Below are positions 16,378 to 25,042 of a DNA stretch of 64,000 nt, in pieces. Location: NCBI GenBank assembly GCA_038101125.1, contig JAYNVZ010000002.1, positions 1-64,000 on the forward strand, read 5' to 3'. The notes under the pieces are model-generated. The model was given only the letters and a program-made list of their open reading frames with translations, made no database searches and was not told where the DNA came from. The first letter of the stretch is position 1. Each line of letters starts with the position of its first letter. This DNA is from GCA-2698665 sp038101125 (lineage in GTDB: Bacteria; Pseudomonadota; Gammaproteobacteria; GCA-002705445; GCA-002716945). Made by a program: the position numbers and the translations under genes.

Positions 16378-18624
16378 TTAAAAGTCGAATTTCACTCCTG
16401 CCATTACAGACACCGGCTTGTTAGGACGTTTACCGTACTCATGCTCGGAAGCTACAATGATTTTGTCAAATAAGTTATCTACATTAAAAAATAACTTAGC
16501 GTTTTTAATTCCACCTGTATTCATATTAAGGTTCATAGAACTATGTAAATCAAAAATGAATGCCTTACCTGTTCTGTATGTATTGTTATCATTAGTGAAT
16601 GTATCATCATGATATTTAGCCCCAAGAGCTATACTGTAATCATTTGTCTCCATTCCTAAAGATGTGTACAGTTGGAAATCAGGTACATAAGCAATCGAAT
16701 TGCCCACATAGCTTGTATTTTGACCTTTGTATTCAGAATCTTGTATCATCCCAGTTACCATAAATGGGTATCTTGTGCTAGAAGATGTAGACGGCGCGCC
16801 TTTCATCTCTGTGCCAGCAAACAAGTTATTTACACGATATTGAAATTCAATACCTTTGACCTCTGCCTGCCCTTTGTTAGTAGTATCACCTGAACTACCA
16901 GAACATCCAGCTGCCTCAAGACAAGTTTCATTTAGCTGTTCATAATCGTTTAAGAACGCTATGATTTCCATGAAACCGCCTGCAGTTTCTTTTCTGAATC
17001 CAAGCTCATAGTTATCCGATTTTTCTGGTTCAACAGAAAGTCCTTTGCCTGCATCTACAGGGCTATGTCCTTGGTTATAAGATGCATACAAAGAAACACC
17101 TGGTGCAGCTCTAAAAATTGTAGATGCAGCAATCATTGTTGCTGTTCTATCTAAATCTTGTTTAGAGTTACCTGGGTTTGCGTTTGTACCATCATTACTT
17201 TCCATGTCTTCATATCTAACTCCAAAAGAGTGTGTGAAAGCACCGTCAGTAATCGTATCTTTTAAATGATATGATACTGCATCTGTATCTTTAAGTTCAG
17301 CGTCTGAGAATCTAGTACTGTCATTACCATGTTCAGATAGTAATGTCATAGTACCGTTGCCATCAACAGTATACCTTTGACTAAATCCACTATCAGCTCT
17401 TGCTCTATAGTCTTTATGACGTCTGTATCCATATTCTAGATCATGGTTACCCATTGTATGGTTGACGACAAATTGAACACCTGTCATTCCATAGTCACGA
17501 TGACCCATAGATCTTTTTATATACTCGCCATTAACCATAGCTGTGTTATTAGTTAATATGTTACATGCTCTTAGTTCGATGCCAGAATCACCAGCACAAT
17601 TTCCAGCCATATCAATAGCCGAATATTTAACAGTAGCATTATTAGTATTAGCACCGTCACCATCTGGATCGACCATCATCTCACCACTTTTGCCCCAAAG
17701 TCTGCTATATCTAGTTTTATATAACTTAGATGTAATAGTCATATTTGAAGATGGTTGCATTGTGTGTGTGAAGATATATCGATGATAATCATTATCCATT
17801 TGATCAACAGATGAAACGCCATATCTTTGATATGGGTCAGCTGCAAAGTCAACGCCTGTCAATCCAATATATGTTTCATTTGATGTTTCAGAAGTATTAG
17901 AACTTGTGATTTCAAATGTTTGATTCCATGCGCTGTTCATTGGTGTGTACCTAAGTTTGAATAAGTCAGTTTGCTTATCAAAACCTGTATCAGTATTGTT
18001 GCCAGTGCCTTTAATATTTTTGTATCCATCAGCTCTATAGTCATGATATTCAAATACATAACCCACTGATCCAATATTCCCACCGTAGTATGAGTGATTT
18101 CTTGAGAAACCATCATCTCCACCGGTTATAGAATAATGACCTTCACTACCAGATGTAGGGACCGATCTAGATAAGAAGTTAATTGTACCGGCAGTTGTTC
18201 TTGGACCTTGTCCAATAGCTGCTGCACCTTTTAAAACTTCTACACCTTCCATACGACCAACATCAGGGAAGAAATACATACTACCGTTAGAGTAAATAGC
18301 TGGGCCTTGTGGCACGCCATCTTCTAAAATGTTTATTTTTGTTGTTCTCAGAGCACTGGTTCCTCTCATACCTAAGTTAGTTCTTAAGCCGTAACCATCC
18401 TCAGTCTGAGAATAAACACCTGGAATTCTTCTGAGAACTCTCTCAGCATCTGTATAACCCAATGACTTCATCTCATCATCAGAGATGTAGTGGGCTGATC
18501 CTGCTTGCTGTGTTTCATCTTGAGATCCGAATACACTAACAGGACTCATTTCTTCGGCAAATATAGTAGAACTCATTAGTAACAATGAGCTAACCGCAAA
18601 TACCTGAAAATGTTGTTTTTTCAT
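16378..18624 (-). CDS. TonB-dependent receptor, FecA-like (ferric siderophore/citrate type)
   Basis: Outer-membrane receptor of 748 residues with a signal peptide ending IFA-EE, a plug domain (RRIPGVYSQTEDG, LGMRGTSALRTTKINILEDG, VLKGAAAIGQGPRTTAG) and a long barrel containing ETYIGLTGVDFAADPYQRYG, typical of the FecA-like group. The C-terminus is VKFDF. It lacks the N-terminal signalling domain of true FecA, so no sigma/anti-sigma relay is expected. Two Fur boxes upstream predict iron repression. The exact iron chelate is unknown. Confidence 0.85.
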   Translation of the reverse strand: MKKQHFQVFAVSSLLLMSSTIFAEEMSPVSVFGSQDETQQAGSAHYISDDEMKSLGYTDAERVLRRIPGVYSQTEDGYGLRTNLGMRGTSALRTTKINILEDGVPQGPAIYSNGSMYFFPDVGRMEGVEVLKGAAAIGQGPRTTAGTINFLSRSVPTSGSEGHYSITGGDDGFSRNHSYYGGNIGSVGYVFEYHDYRADGYKNIKGTGNNTDTGFDKQTDLFKLRYTPMNSAWNQTFEITSSNTSETSNETYIGLTGVDFAADPYQRYGVSSVDQMDNDYHRYIFTHTMQPSSNMTITSKLYKTRYSRLWGKSGEMMVDPDGDGANTNNATVKYSAIDMAGNCAGDSGIELRACNILTNNTAMVNGEYIKRSMGHRDYGMTGVQFVVNHTMGNHDLEYGYRRHKDYRARADSGFSQRYTVDGNGTMTLLSEHGNDSTRFSDAELKDTDAVSYHLKDTITDGAFTHSFGVRYEDMESNDGTNANPGNSKQDLDRTATMIAASTIFRAAPGVSLYASYNQGHSPVDAGKGLSVEPEKSDNYELGFRKETAGGFMEIIAFLNDYEQLNETCLEAAGCSGSSGDTTNKGQAEVKGIEFQYRVNNLFAGTEMKGAPSTSSSTRYPFMVTGMIQDSEYKGQNTSYVGNSIAYVPDFQLYTSLGMETNDYSIALGAKYHDDTFTNDNNTYRTGKAFIFDLHSSMNLNMNTGGIKNAKLFFNVDNLFDKIIVASEHEYGKRPNKPVSVMAGVKFDF

Positions 18625-18703
18625 ATAATTTTCCTCATATATATAAAGTTAGTAAAATATATAGCTGTAATACCAATATTCTAACTATTCTGGTATATTA
18701 TAT

Positions 18704-18745
18704 GCGAATGATTCTCATTTGTAAATGCGAATGATTGTTATTATC
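18704..18745. promoter_or_regulatory. Two tandem Fur boxes
   Basis: Two 19-bp sites, 18704-18722 (GCGAATGATTCTCATTTGT) and 18727-18745 (GCGAATGATTGTTATTATC), match the Fur consensus at 12 and 14 of 19 positions by eye. They sit between the FecA-like receptor (minus) and exbD-exbD-tonB (plus), placed to repress both directions when iron is plentiful. Confidence 0.85.
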
Positions 18746-18813
18746 GTTATAATTGCTAAATAAAATGACTTATTTTGCAAAATTATATAAAATTATGGGC
18801 TCATGAGGGTTAT

Positions 18814-19251
18814 ATGGTCAGAATTAGTTTAACGCCAATAATAGATGTAGTATTTATTCTGCTAATATTTTTCATGCTTGCGACAAATTTTCAAAGTTTC
18901 AACCAAACTGATATTAAGCTATCTAATGAACAAGCAAGCACCTCACAGAGTGATAAACGAATATATTTAGTAGAATTCAATAAAGATGGTGAATTTAAAT
19001 TAAATAAAGAAACAATGTCTCAAAAGAGTATCAAAAATCATATCCTTGATGGCAAAAAAAACGATGAAGAGTATATGGTTATAATCAAAGGAGAAAAAGA
19101 TACTGAAATACAAGATGTATTAAATGTTATTGCAGATTTTAAAAAAAATGAAATCAATGAAATTACGATTGGGATATCTAAAAATGATATAGATGAAAAT
19201 TATGAGAATAAAACAAAGGGTATAGATATGCCCTTGCTTGAAAAGCTATAA
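18814..19251 (+). CDS. exbD: ExbD/TolR-family protein (first copy)
   Basis: Single-pass inner-membrane protein of the TonB energising complex. The family core RISLTPIIDVVFILLIFFMLATNF includes the membrane Asp that carries protons. I chose ATG 18814 because GAGGG lies four bases upstream and the core starts directly; an upstream TTG at 18775 would add 13 unlikely residues. The protein is 145 residues. It is first in an operon with a second exbD and tonB. Confidence 0.85.
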   Translation: MVRISLTPIIDVVFILLIFFMLATNFQSFNQTDIKLSNEQASTSQSDKRIYLVEFNKDGEFKLNKETMSQKSIKNHILDGKKNDEEYMVIIKGEKDTEIQDVLNVIADFKKNEINEITIGISKNDIDENYENKTKGIDMPLLEKL

Positions 19252-19254
19252 GGT

Positions 19255-19656
19255 ATGAAATTAAAAAATAAAACAAATAAAACAAATAAAACAAATAATG
19301 ATGATAATTTACTTCCATTAGTAAATATCATATTTTTGTTATTAATATTCTTTATGTTGGCAGGTGTGATTGCTAAACAAAAAGAAATGTATGATATTAA
19401 TTTAGCATCAGCTGTAATTGATGAATATGTAGAAAAAGATAAACATATTTTGTTTATTAAATCTAATGGAGAAGTCATTTTTAATGATGAAGCTATTACT
19501 ATTAAAACTTTAGATGAAAAGTTAAAGTTAATTGATGGTAAGGATATAATAATCGCAGCAGATAAATTAGTTACAACAGGAAAATTAAATAATATTCTAA
19601 TTAAACTAAACCATAACAAGATATCAAATGTAACGCTCTTATCAAACGAAAAATGA
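19255..19656 (+). CDS. exbD: ExbD/TolR-family protein (second copy)
   Basis: A second ExbD-like protein of 133 residues, three bases after the first. The membrane segment LLPLVNIIFLLLIFFMLAGV has Asn where the first copy has the proton-carrying Asp (IID versus VNI). The conserved acidic residue thus appears to be absent, and it may serve as a structural partner in a mixed ExbD dimer. The N-terminus contains an Asn-Lys-Thr tripeptide repeat. The stop overlaps tonB by four bases. Confidence 0.8.
   Translation: MKLKNKTNKTNKTNNDDNLLPLVNIIFLLLIFFMLAGVIAKQKEMYDINLASAVIDEYVEKDKHILFIKSNGEVIFNDEAITIKTLDEKLKLIDGKDIIIAADKLVTTGKLNNILIKLNHNKISNVTLLSNEK
19271..19297. repeat. Three tandem copies of a 9-base repeat in exbD2
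   Basis: Three perfect copies of AAACAAATA encode the repeated Asn-Lys-Thr near the N-terminus of the second ExbD. Because the unit is a multiple of three, copy-number changes would only lengthen or shorten the cytoplasmic tail and keep the frame. Confidence 0.85.
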
Positions 19657-20213
19657 ATAGAACAGACAATATCAATAAATATATTATTTTAGCTTTTATA
19701 GTCCATTCTATGTTTCTGGTATCTTTTTCAATAAATAGATCAGTAAGTGATATTACGAAAATAGGTGAAACAGGTATGACAGTTCAGATGATAATTCTTG
19801 AAACTAGTGATGAGATATATGAGAAAAGTTTTGCATCTGAAGAAATAAGAAATAAAACTGAAGATTCAGAAAAAGAACAACAAGTTCTCATAGATAATAG
19901 AGCGGTTGGTGATAAATCTGAAAATGTATATGATACGTATTACGGAAGAGTCAGACAGATAATTGATGGTAATAAAAGTTATCCGTTACTGGCAAGACAA
20001 CGCAAACAAGAAGGGTCGCCAAAAGTTAGTTTTACAATTCTAAAAAATGGAATAGTGGAAAAATTATCTGTTGACTCATCGGGCTATAGAATTTTAGATA
20101 GGGAAGCTAGACGCATTATCATGATTTCGTCACCTTTCCCTGAAATACCAGATAGCATGAATAAGAATTCTATAGATTTAACTATTCCAATAAATTTTAA
20201 GTTAAATAATTAA
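19653..20213 (+). CDS. tonB: TonB-family protein
   Basis: Periplasm-spanning energy transducer. It has an N-terminal anchor (about 9-26), an acidic linker without the usual proline-rich stretch, and a C-terminal TonB domain (about 110-186) with YPLLARQRKQEG, VSFTILKNG and SPFPEIPDS. At 186 residues it is short; the missing Pro-rich rod suggests limited reach across the periplasm. It overlaps cysG convergently by four bases. Confidence 0.85.
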   Translation: MNRTDNINKYIILAFIVHSMFLVSFSINRSVSDITKIGETGMTVQMIILETSDEIYEKSFASEEIRNKTEDSEKEQQVLIDNRAVGDKSENVYDTYYGRVRQIIDGNKSYPLLARQRKQEGSPKVSFTILKNGIVEKLSVDSSGYRILDREARRIIMISSPFPEIPDSMNKNSIDLTIPINFKLNN

Positions 20214-21604
20214 TCTGTATTATACCAGTTTAATTTCTCTCGTAGATTTACAACAAAACCTATTATAAAAATTGTTGGCGCCATAGGTTTTTTTTCTTTT
20301 ACGAGTTGACTCATGTTTTCAACTGTTGATGTATAAACTTTTTGATCTGGAGTTGTTCCTTGTTGCACTAATGCACATGGAGTTTTTGAATCTAATCCAT
20401 TGGCTATTAATTGACTACAAATTATATCTATTGATACAAGTCCCATATAAAACACGATAGTTTGATTTGGTTGTATGAGTTTCTCCCAATTTAAATCTAA
20501 TTTTCCTTCTTTCAAATGACCTGTTACAAATATACATGATTGTGCATGATCTCTATGAGTTAATGGTATGCCGCTATATGCTGAGCAACCACTTGCGCTT
20601 GTAATTCCTGGAACTACTTGAAATGAAACATTATTGTCAACTAATGTATCAATTTCCTCTCCTCCTCTTCCAAAAATAAATGGATCTCCTCCTTTTAGCC
20701 TAAGAACTCTTTTGCCTTGCTTCGCATACTTAACAAGTAAACTATTAATTTCTTCCTGTCTAACAGTATGGTTATCTCTCTGTTTTCCAACGTATATTTT
20801 TTGAGCATCTCGGCGTATCAAATCAATAATCGATGGATGAACTAACCTATCATATAACGCAATATCGGCCTGTTGCATTAATCTTAAAGCTCTAAAAGTT
20901 AACAAATCAGGATCGCCAGGACCTGCGCCAACTAAATAAACTTCGCCTTCGCCTTTTTTTTCTTCATCAAAGCTATTTATTTCTTTATTAAGATAATTTA
21001 CTGCCTCGTTATCTTGTCCACTTAAAACAAGTTCAACAAATTTACCATTCAGCATCTGCTCCCAAAAGATTCTATTAGACTTTGAATTAACTAATTTTTT
21101 TCTGACTGGTATTCTATTTTCAGAAACAATCTTAGCTAGTCGACCATAAGCACCAGGTATCATTGTTTCAAGTTTTGTCCTTAGTAATCTTGCCAAAACT
21201 GGAGAAGAGCCTCCGGTTGATACTGCTACAGTTATAGGACCCCTCTCTAATATAGATGGGAATATAAAATCGCAAATATTAGGCTTATCAACTACATTTA
21301 CTAAAATGCCTTTATGATTTGCCTGGCTGGCTATTTCTTCATTTAAAGATTCATCATTTGTTGCAGCTATTACAAAAGAAAAATTATTATCCATATGTTC
21401 AGTTTTATAGGTACTGCTGATAGCAGTTATATTTTTATTATTTTTAATTAAGTCAAGAATATAGTCTGTAAACTGCGGAGATATAATAGTCAGCTTGGCA
21501 TTAGCTTTTAGTAATAAATCCAATTTCCTTTCAGCAACTTCTCCACCACCAATTAATAGAACGGACTGCTTGCTGAGTTCCATGAAAAAAGGGAAGTATT
21601 TCAT
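20210..21604 (-). CDS. cysG: Siroheme synthase CysG (multifunctional)
   Basis: Makes siroheme from uroporphyrinogen III. Residues 1 to about 210 form the precorrin-2 dehydrogenase/ferrochelatase module (VLLIGGGEVAERKLDLLL; STGGSSPVLARLLR). Residues from about 216 on form the SAM-dependent methyltransferase (VYLVGAGPGDPDLLT, RLKGGDPFIFGRGGEE). The 464 residues match the E. coli fused enzyme. Siroheme is the cofactor of DsrAB encoded in the same window, so the gene supports sulfur oxidation. Confidence 0.95.
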   Translation of the reverse strand: MKYFPFFMELSKQSVLLIGGGEVAERKLDLLLKANAKLTIISPQFTDYILDLIKNNKNITAISSTYKTEHMDNNFSFVIAATNDESLNEEIASQANHKGILVNVVDKPNICDFIFPSILERGPITVAVSTGGSSPVLARLLRTKLETMIPGAYGRLAKIVSENRIPVRKKLVNSKSNRIFWEQMLNGKFVELVLSGQDNEAVNYLNKEINSFDEEKKGEGEVYLVGAGPGDPDLLTFRALRLMQQADIALYDRLVHPSIIDLIRRDAQKIYVGKQRDNHTVRQEEINSLLVKYAKQGKRVLRLKGGDPFIFGRGGEEIDTLVDNNVSFQVVPGITSASGCSAYSGIPLTHRDHAQSCIFVTGHLKEGKLDLNWEKLIQPNQTIVFYMGLVSIDIICSQLIANGLDSKTPCALVQQGTTPDQKVYTSTVENMSQLVKEKKPMAPTIFIIGFVVNLREKLNWYNTD

Positions 21605-22044
21605 TAAGATTTTTCTATCCCAGCTTTTTTATACCAGTATTGTGATTTCTCAAGATCTTGAGGAACAAGTTTGCCTTCTTCATAAATCATAGCTAGGGTG
21701 GTTGCTGATCCCATTAAACCTTGGTTTGCAGCTTTCGTAAACCACTCGATACTTTTATCAATGTCCTTCTCCGTGCACTCCCCTTCAAAAAACATAAAGC
21801 CGTATGCATGTTGCGCCAACGGATAACCTTTCATAGCTGCACTTTCCATATAAGTAAATGCTTTTTCTGTGCTCGCCTGACACCCTAAACCATTTTGTAG
21901 CATTATTGCCATTCGATACATAGCTTCAACATTTCCTTCAGAAGCAATTGGAGATAATAATTTAATAGCATGAGCAAAATTTTTAGTTTCAAAAGCAGCT
22001 ATTCCGCTTTCTAATTCCATAGCTCTATTTTCATATTTATCCAT
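21604..22044 (-). CDS. Sel1-repeat protein
   Basis: A 146-residue protein of Sel1-like (TPR-related) repeats, for example AMYRMAIMLQNGLG, AQHAYGFMFFEGE and ATTLAMIYEEGKLV. No signal peptide is seen, so it is probably a cytoplasmic interaction protein. The start overlaps nothing, and the stop overlaps cysG by one base. The partner is unknown. Confidence 0.85.
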   Translation of the reverse strand: MDKYENRAMELESGIAAFETKNFAHAIKLLSPIASEGNVEAMYRMAIMLQNGLGCQASTEKAFTYMESAAMKGYPLAQHAYGFMFFEGECTEKDIDKSIEWFTKAANQGLMGSATTLAMIYEEGKLVPQDLEKSQYWYKKAGIEKS

Positions 22045-22045
22045 A

Positions 22046-22300
22046 TTAATCCTTTAGTAAATCTTCTAGTTTGCCATCCATATCATGCTCAACTAAATCA
22101 TCAAAACCTCCAACATGATAATCTCCGATGAATATCTGAGGGACTGATTGTCTTTTGGATTTTTCCATCATTATCTTTAGCTGTTCTTGATCCATATCAA
22201 CCATAATATCTTCATATGCGATATCTCTTTTTTGGAAAAAATTTTTAGCTCTAACACAGTAAGGGCAGATTCTTGTGCTATATATTGTTACTTTTTTCAT
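22046..22300 (-). CDS. grxC: Glutaredoxin 3 (dithiol, CPYC)
   Basis: An 84-residue dithiol glutaredoxin with active site Cys12-Pro-Tyr-Cys15 and the cis-Pro/GSH-binding segments SVPQIFIGDYHVGGFDDL. It reduces disulfides and glutathionylated proteins in the cytoplasm. In E. coli grxC lies by secB; here secB is at 51639, so that cluster has been split. Confidence 0.95.
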   Translation of the reverse strand: MKKVTIYSTRICPYCVRAKNFFQKRDIAYEDIMVDMDQEQLKIMMEKSKRQSVPQIFIGDYHVGGFDDLVEHDMDGKLEDLLKD

Positions 22301-22311
22301 AAATCTATTGC

Positions 22312-22647
22312 CTAGTTATAATGCTTAATCTTTCTATTTTCATTTTTTTGAATAACTATTCCTATCACATCAAATGAATTATCTAATAATATATCTGGGT
22401 AAGCTGGATTGAGTGGTAATAAATATTTGTTACCATTTTTTTCTTCATATTTCCTAAACCATCTTACACCCTCATATTCAACAAATACGAACTGTCCATG
22501 ATGGCACTGTCCAACAGGATCAATAATAACTATACAATTATTAGTGAACTCTGGTTCCATACTATCATCAGTAACCTGAAGTGCATATGGTTCAGAAGCT
22601 CCACAATCTGAATGTATATCGTCTAGCTTGTCTTCTTGTGTACTCAT
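22312..22647 (-). CDS. Stand-alone S24/LexA-fold protein
   Basis: A 111-residue protein made only of the S24 (signal-peptidase-like) fold. The nucleophile motif DDSMEPEF and the C-terminal LPLNPAYPDILL are clear, but there is no HTH domain. The catalytic Lys of LexA-type proteases appears to align with Arg in VRWFRKY, with a Lys one position on, so activity is uncertain. The downstream genes are grxC and the Sel1 protein. Confidence 0.7.
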   Translation of the reverse strand: MSTQEDKLDDIHSDCGASEPYALQVTDDSMEPEFTNNCIVIIDPVGQCHHGQFVFVEYEGVRWFRKYEEKNGNKYLLPLNPAYPDILLDNSFDVIGIVIQKNENRKIKHYN

Positions 22648-22743
22648 AAATATCTAATGTTTATTATAATTGTTAGGACTGAAACATCAAAGGTTTAGAT
22701 ATCATATTCATAAAACTGATGTAAATTCTTATCTAAATGAGTA

Positions 22744-23205
22744 CTATCTTCGTAGTTTAAAGAATTGCTTTAATAAATCTGACGACTCTTTCTGCATCAT
22801 ACCGCTTATCACCTTTGGTTTATGATGACATGATGTAGATTCGAATATTTTAGGGCCAGATGATACACCACCGCTTTTTTGATCATCAGCGGCATAATAT
22901 AGAGTATCGATTCGTGCAAAACTTATAGCTTGTGCACACATTGGGCAAGGCTCTAAACTGACATACATGTCACAACCTACCAACCTTTCATTCTTTAATA
23001 TTTCCATTGATTTTTGCAATGCCAACATTTCTGCATGGGCAAGTGATGAACCTGTTGTCCTCATTTGATTAGAAAATGCTGCTAGGATTTCTGAATTACG
23101 ATTCTGAACTACTACTGCTCCAACGGGTACTTCATTATTTTCAAAAGCAGTTTGAGCAAGCTCTATTGCTAATCCCATAAAAAGCTTATTATTGTCACTA
23201 GTCAT
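22744..23205 (-). CDS. tadA: tRNA(adenine34) deaminase TadA
   Basis: Zinc deaminase that converts A34 to inosine in tRNA-Arg. Zinc ligands His57 (LAHAEM, with catalytic Glu59) and Cys87/Cys90 (EPCPMC) are all present. The 153 residues match the family. The start overlaps the dihydroorotase stop by eight bases, suggesting one transcript. Confidence 0.95.
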   Translation of the reverse strand: MTSDNNKLFMGLAIELAQTAFENNEVPVGAVVVQNRNSEILAAFSNQMRTTGSSLAHAEMLALQKSMEILKNERLVGCDMYVSLEPCPMCAQAISFARIDTLYYAADDQKSGGVSSGPKIFESTSCHHKPKVISGMMQKESSDLLKQFFKLRR

Positions 23206-24562
23206 TATTATTAGGAATAGTCTCTTGGAATCTTACAGGTCTACCTATTGGTTTAATCATTTCATCTTCCCTCATAACAATATTGCCTCGAATTATAGTT
23301 GCTATCGGCCATCCAACGACATCCATACCGTCATAAGGCGTCCAACCTGTTTTTGATCTTTGTTGAGTATTAGTAATGGTATTTTTCTTGTTCATGTCTA
23401 CTACTGTAAAGTCGGCATCATAGCCAACTTTGATTCTTCCTTTATTGACTAACTTGTGGATTCTTTCGGGTCCATATGACCAAAGATCTACTAATCGTTC
23501 TAAGCTTAGTTTTCCGTTATTTACATGATTTAACATAATAGGAACTAATGTTTGAACGCCTGGAGTTCCACTTGGAGATTTAGGATACTCTTGAGATTTT
23601 TCTTCTAAAGTATGGGGTGCATGATCTGAAGCAAGTATATCAACGGTCCCATCATTTAAGGCTTTCCATAGTGCATCTTGATGATGCTTCTCTCTGATAG
23701 GGGGATTTTGCTGTGCAAGTGTACCCAGTCTCTCATAGCAATGCGGCGCATGAAGAGTCAGATGGTTTGCTAATAATTCCACACTAGCAACATCTTTATT
23801 TTTTCTTAAAAAATCCATTTCTTCTGATGTTGTTATATGTAACACATGGACTCTTCTGTTATATTTTTTTGCTATAGCAACAACTCTCTTTGTTGCAGAT
23901 AAACAGCTTTCCGGTGAACGCCAAACACTATGAAGTGATACATCTGTTTGATCTTTTAGAATAGTCTTCATATTTTCTTGCATAATATACTGATCTTCAG
24001 CATGTACAGCCACAACTCTTTTGCCATTTGATAACACAGACTCTACTTCTTCATCACTTGCTGTCATCAACTCACCTGTAGAGGCTCCCATGAATATTTT
24101 AATCCCACATATTCCTGGAGCATTTTCCCACTTATCAAGATTTGGGCCTGTTCTGCCAGTTCCTCCAAGATAAAAAGCATAATCAGTCCATGCTACTCTA
24201 CTAGCCCTAAGTAATTTATCTTTTATGGTTTCTGGGGTAATTGTTAGAGGGTTCGTATTTGGCATTTCAAATACTGCAGTAACCCCACCTGCTGCTGCTG
24301 CCAACATTCCTGATTCTAAATTTTCCTTGTTTTCGAGACCTGGCTCTCTAAAATGCACTTGGGAATCAATGACGCCAGGCAATATATGCAATCCTTGGCA
24401 GTCAATTACCTGATCAGTAGAATAATCTGTGCTGCGTTCTGAGAGATCACCAATAGTAAGGATACTTTCGCCCTTGATGCCTATATCAGTTTTTACTGTC
24501 TTATCAGGAAGAACGACCGTTCCATTTTTAAGAATTAAGTCATAATGTATATTTTTAACCAT
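23198..24562 (-). CDS. pyrC: Dihydroorotase (class I-like)
   Basis: Zinc enzyme of pyrimidine synthesis that cyclises carbamoyl-aspartate. Marks are IDSQVHFREPG (61-75), the carboxylated-Lys segment CGIKIFMGAS, HAEDQ, HVLHITTSEE and ILASDHAPHT. The first His of the usual HxH metal motif is Gln68 here (QVH). A clade of dihydroorotases with this variant is known to me, so I still favour that activity, but an allantoinase-like or non-catalytic role cannot be ruled out. Length is 454 residues. Confidence 0.8.
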   Translation of the reverse strand: MVKNIHYDLILKNGTVVLPDKTVKTDIGIKGESILTIGDLSERSTDYSTDQVIDCQGLHILPGVIDSQVHFREPGLENKENLESGMLAAAAGGVTAVFEMPNTNPLTITPETIKDKLLRASRVAWTDYAFYLGGTGRTGPNLDKWENAPGICGIKIFMGASTGELMTASDEEVESVLSNGKRVVAVHAEDQYIMQENMKTILKDQTDVSLHSVWRSPESCLSATKRVVAIAKKYNRRVHVLHITTSEEMDFLRKNKDVASVELLANHLTLHAPHCYERLGTLAQQNPPIREKHHQDALWKALNDGTVDILASDHAPHTLEEKSQEYPKSPSGTPGVQTLVPIMLNHVNNGKLSLERLVDLWSYGPERIHKLVNKGRIKVGYDADFTVVDMNKKNTITNTQQRSKTGWTPYDGMDVVGWPIATIIRGNIVMREDEMIKPIGRPVRFQETIPNNND

Positions 24563-24646
24563 AAGTTATCTTAGCAATATAAAGATTATTATCTATAAAT
24601 ATTAATAAAAACTTGTATTAATCATATAAATTGGTAGATTTAGCTT

Positions 24647-25042
24647 ATGCAAAAAATAATAGATAATATAGGAATAACTATATCAGCAGCCTGTGCAATA
24701 CACTGTGTATTATTACCTGCAATTCTTATAATCGCTCCATACTCCTTTTTTGCTAGCCATGAATTTCATGAAACTTTAATTTATTTTATTCTGCCCTTTG
24801 CGGCCATCGCGTTCTATTTAGGATGTCGAAAACATGGAGATTATAAAGTTGTCTTGATGGGTGTAACAGGAATAGTTTTGTTGGCAACATCCTTGGTAAT
24901 ACATGAAGTTTTTCACTCAGAACAACATTCAGAAGAATTTCTGTCTATACTTATAACAATTGGGGGAAGTTTAATATTAATTTTTTCTCATCTTAGAAAT
25001 GCAAAGTTGTGCCGACAAGTAAATTTCGATTGTCATAAATAA
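24647..25042 (+). CDS. MerC-family membrane protein
   Basis: A 131-residue protein with four membrane helices and the MerC pattern: AACAIHCVLLPAI in helix 1 with a Cys-His metal-binding site, LGCRKHGDYKV between helices 2 and 3, and a His-rich loop HEVFHSEQHSEE. MerC proteins move Hg(II) or other soft metals across the inner membrane. No mer genes are nearby, so the metal is unknown. It is convergent with the ABC-F gene. Confidence 0.8.
   Translation: MQKIIDNIGITISAACAIHCVLLPAILIIAPYSFFASHEFHETLIYFILPFAAIAFYLGCRKHGDYKVVLMGVTGIVLLATSLVIHEVFHSEQHSEEFLSILITIGGSLILIFSHLRNAKLCRQVNFDCHK

Noticed and set aside
18775..18813. TTG start for the first ExbD
   Set aside because: It has no ribosome site and adds residues not typical of ExbD; ATG 18814 follows GAGGG.
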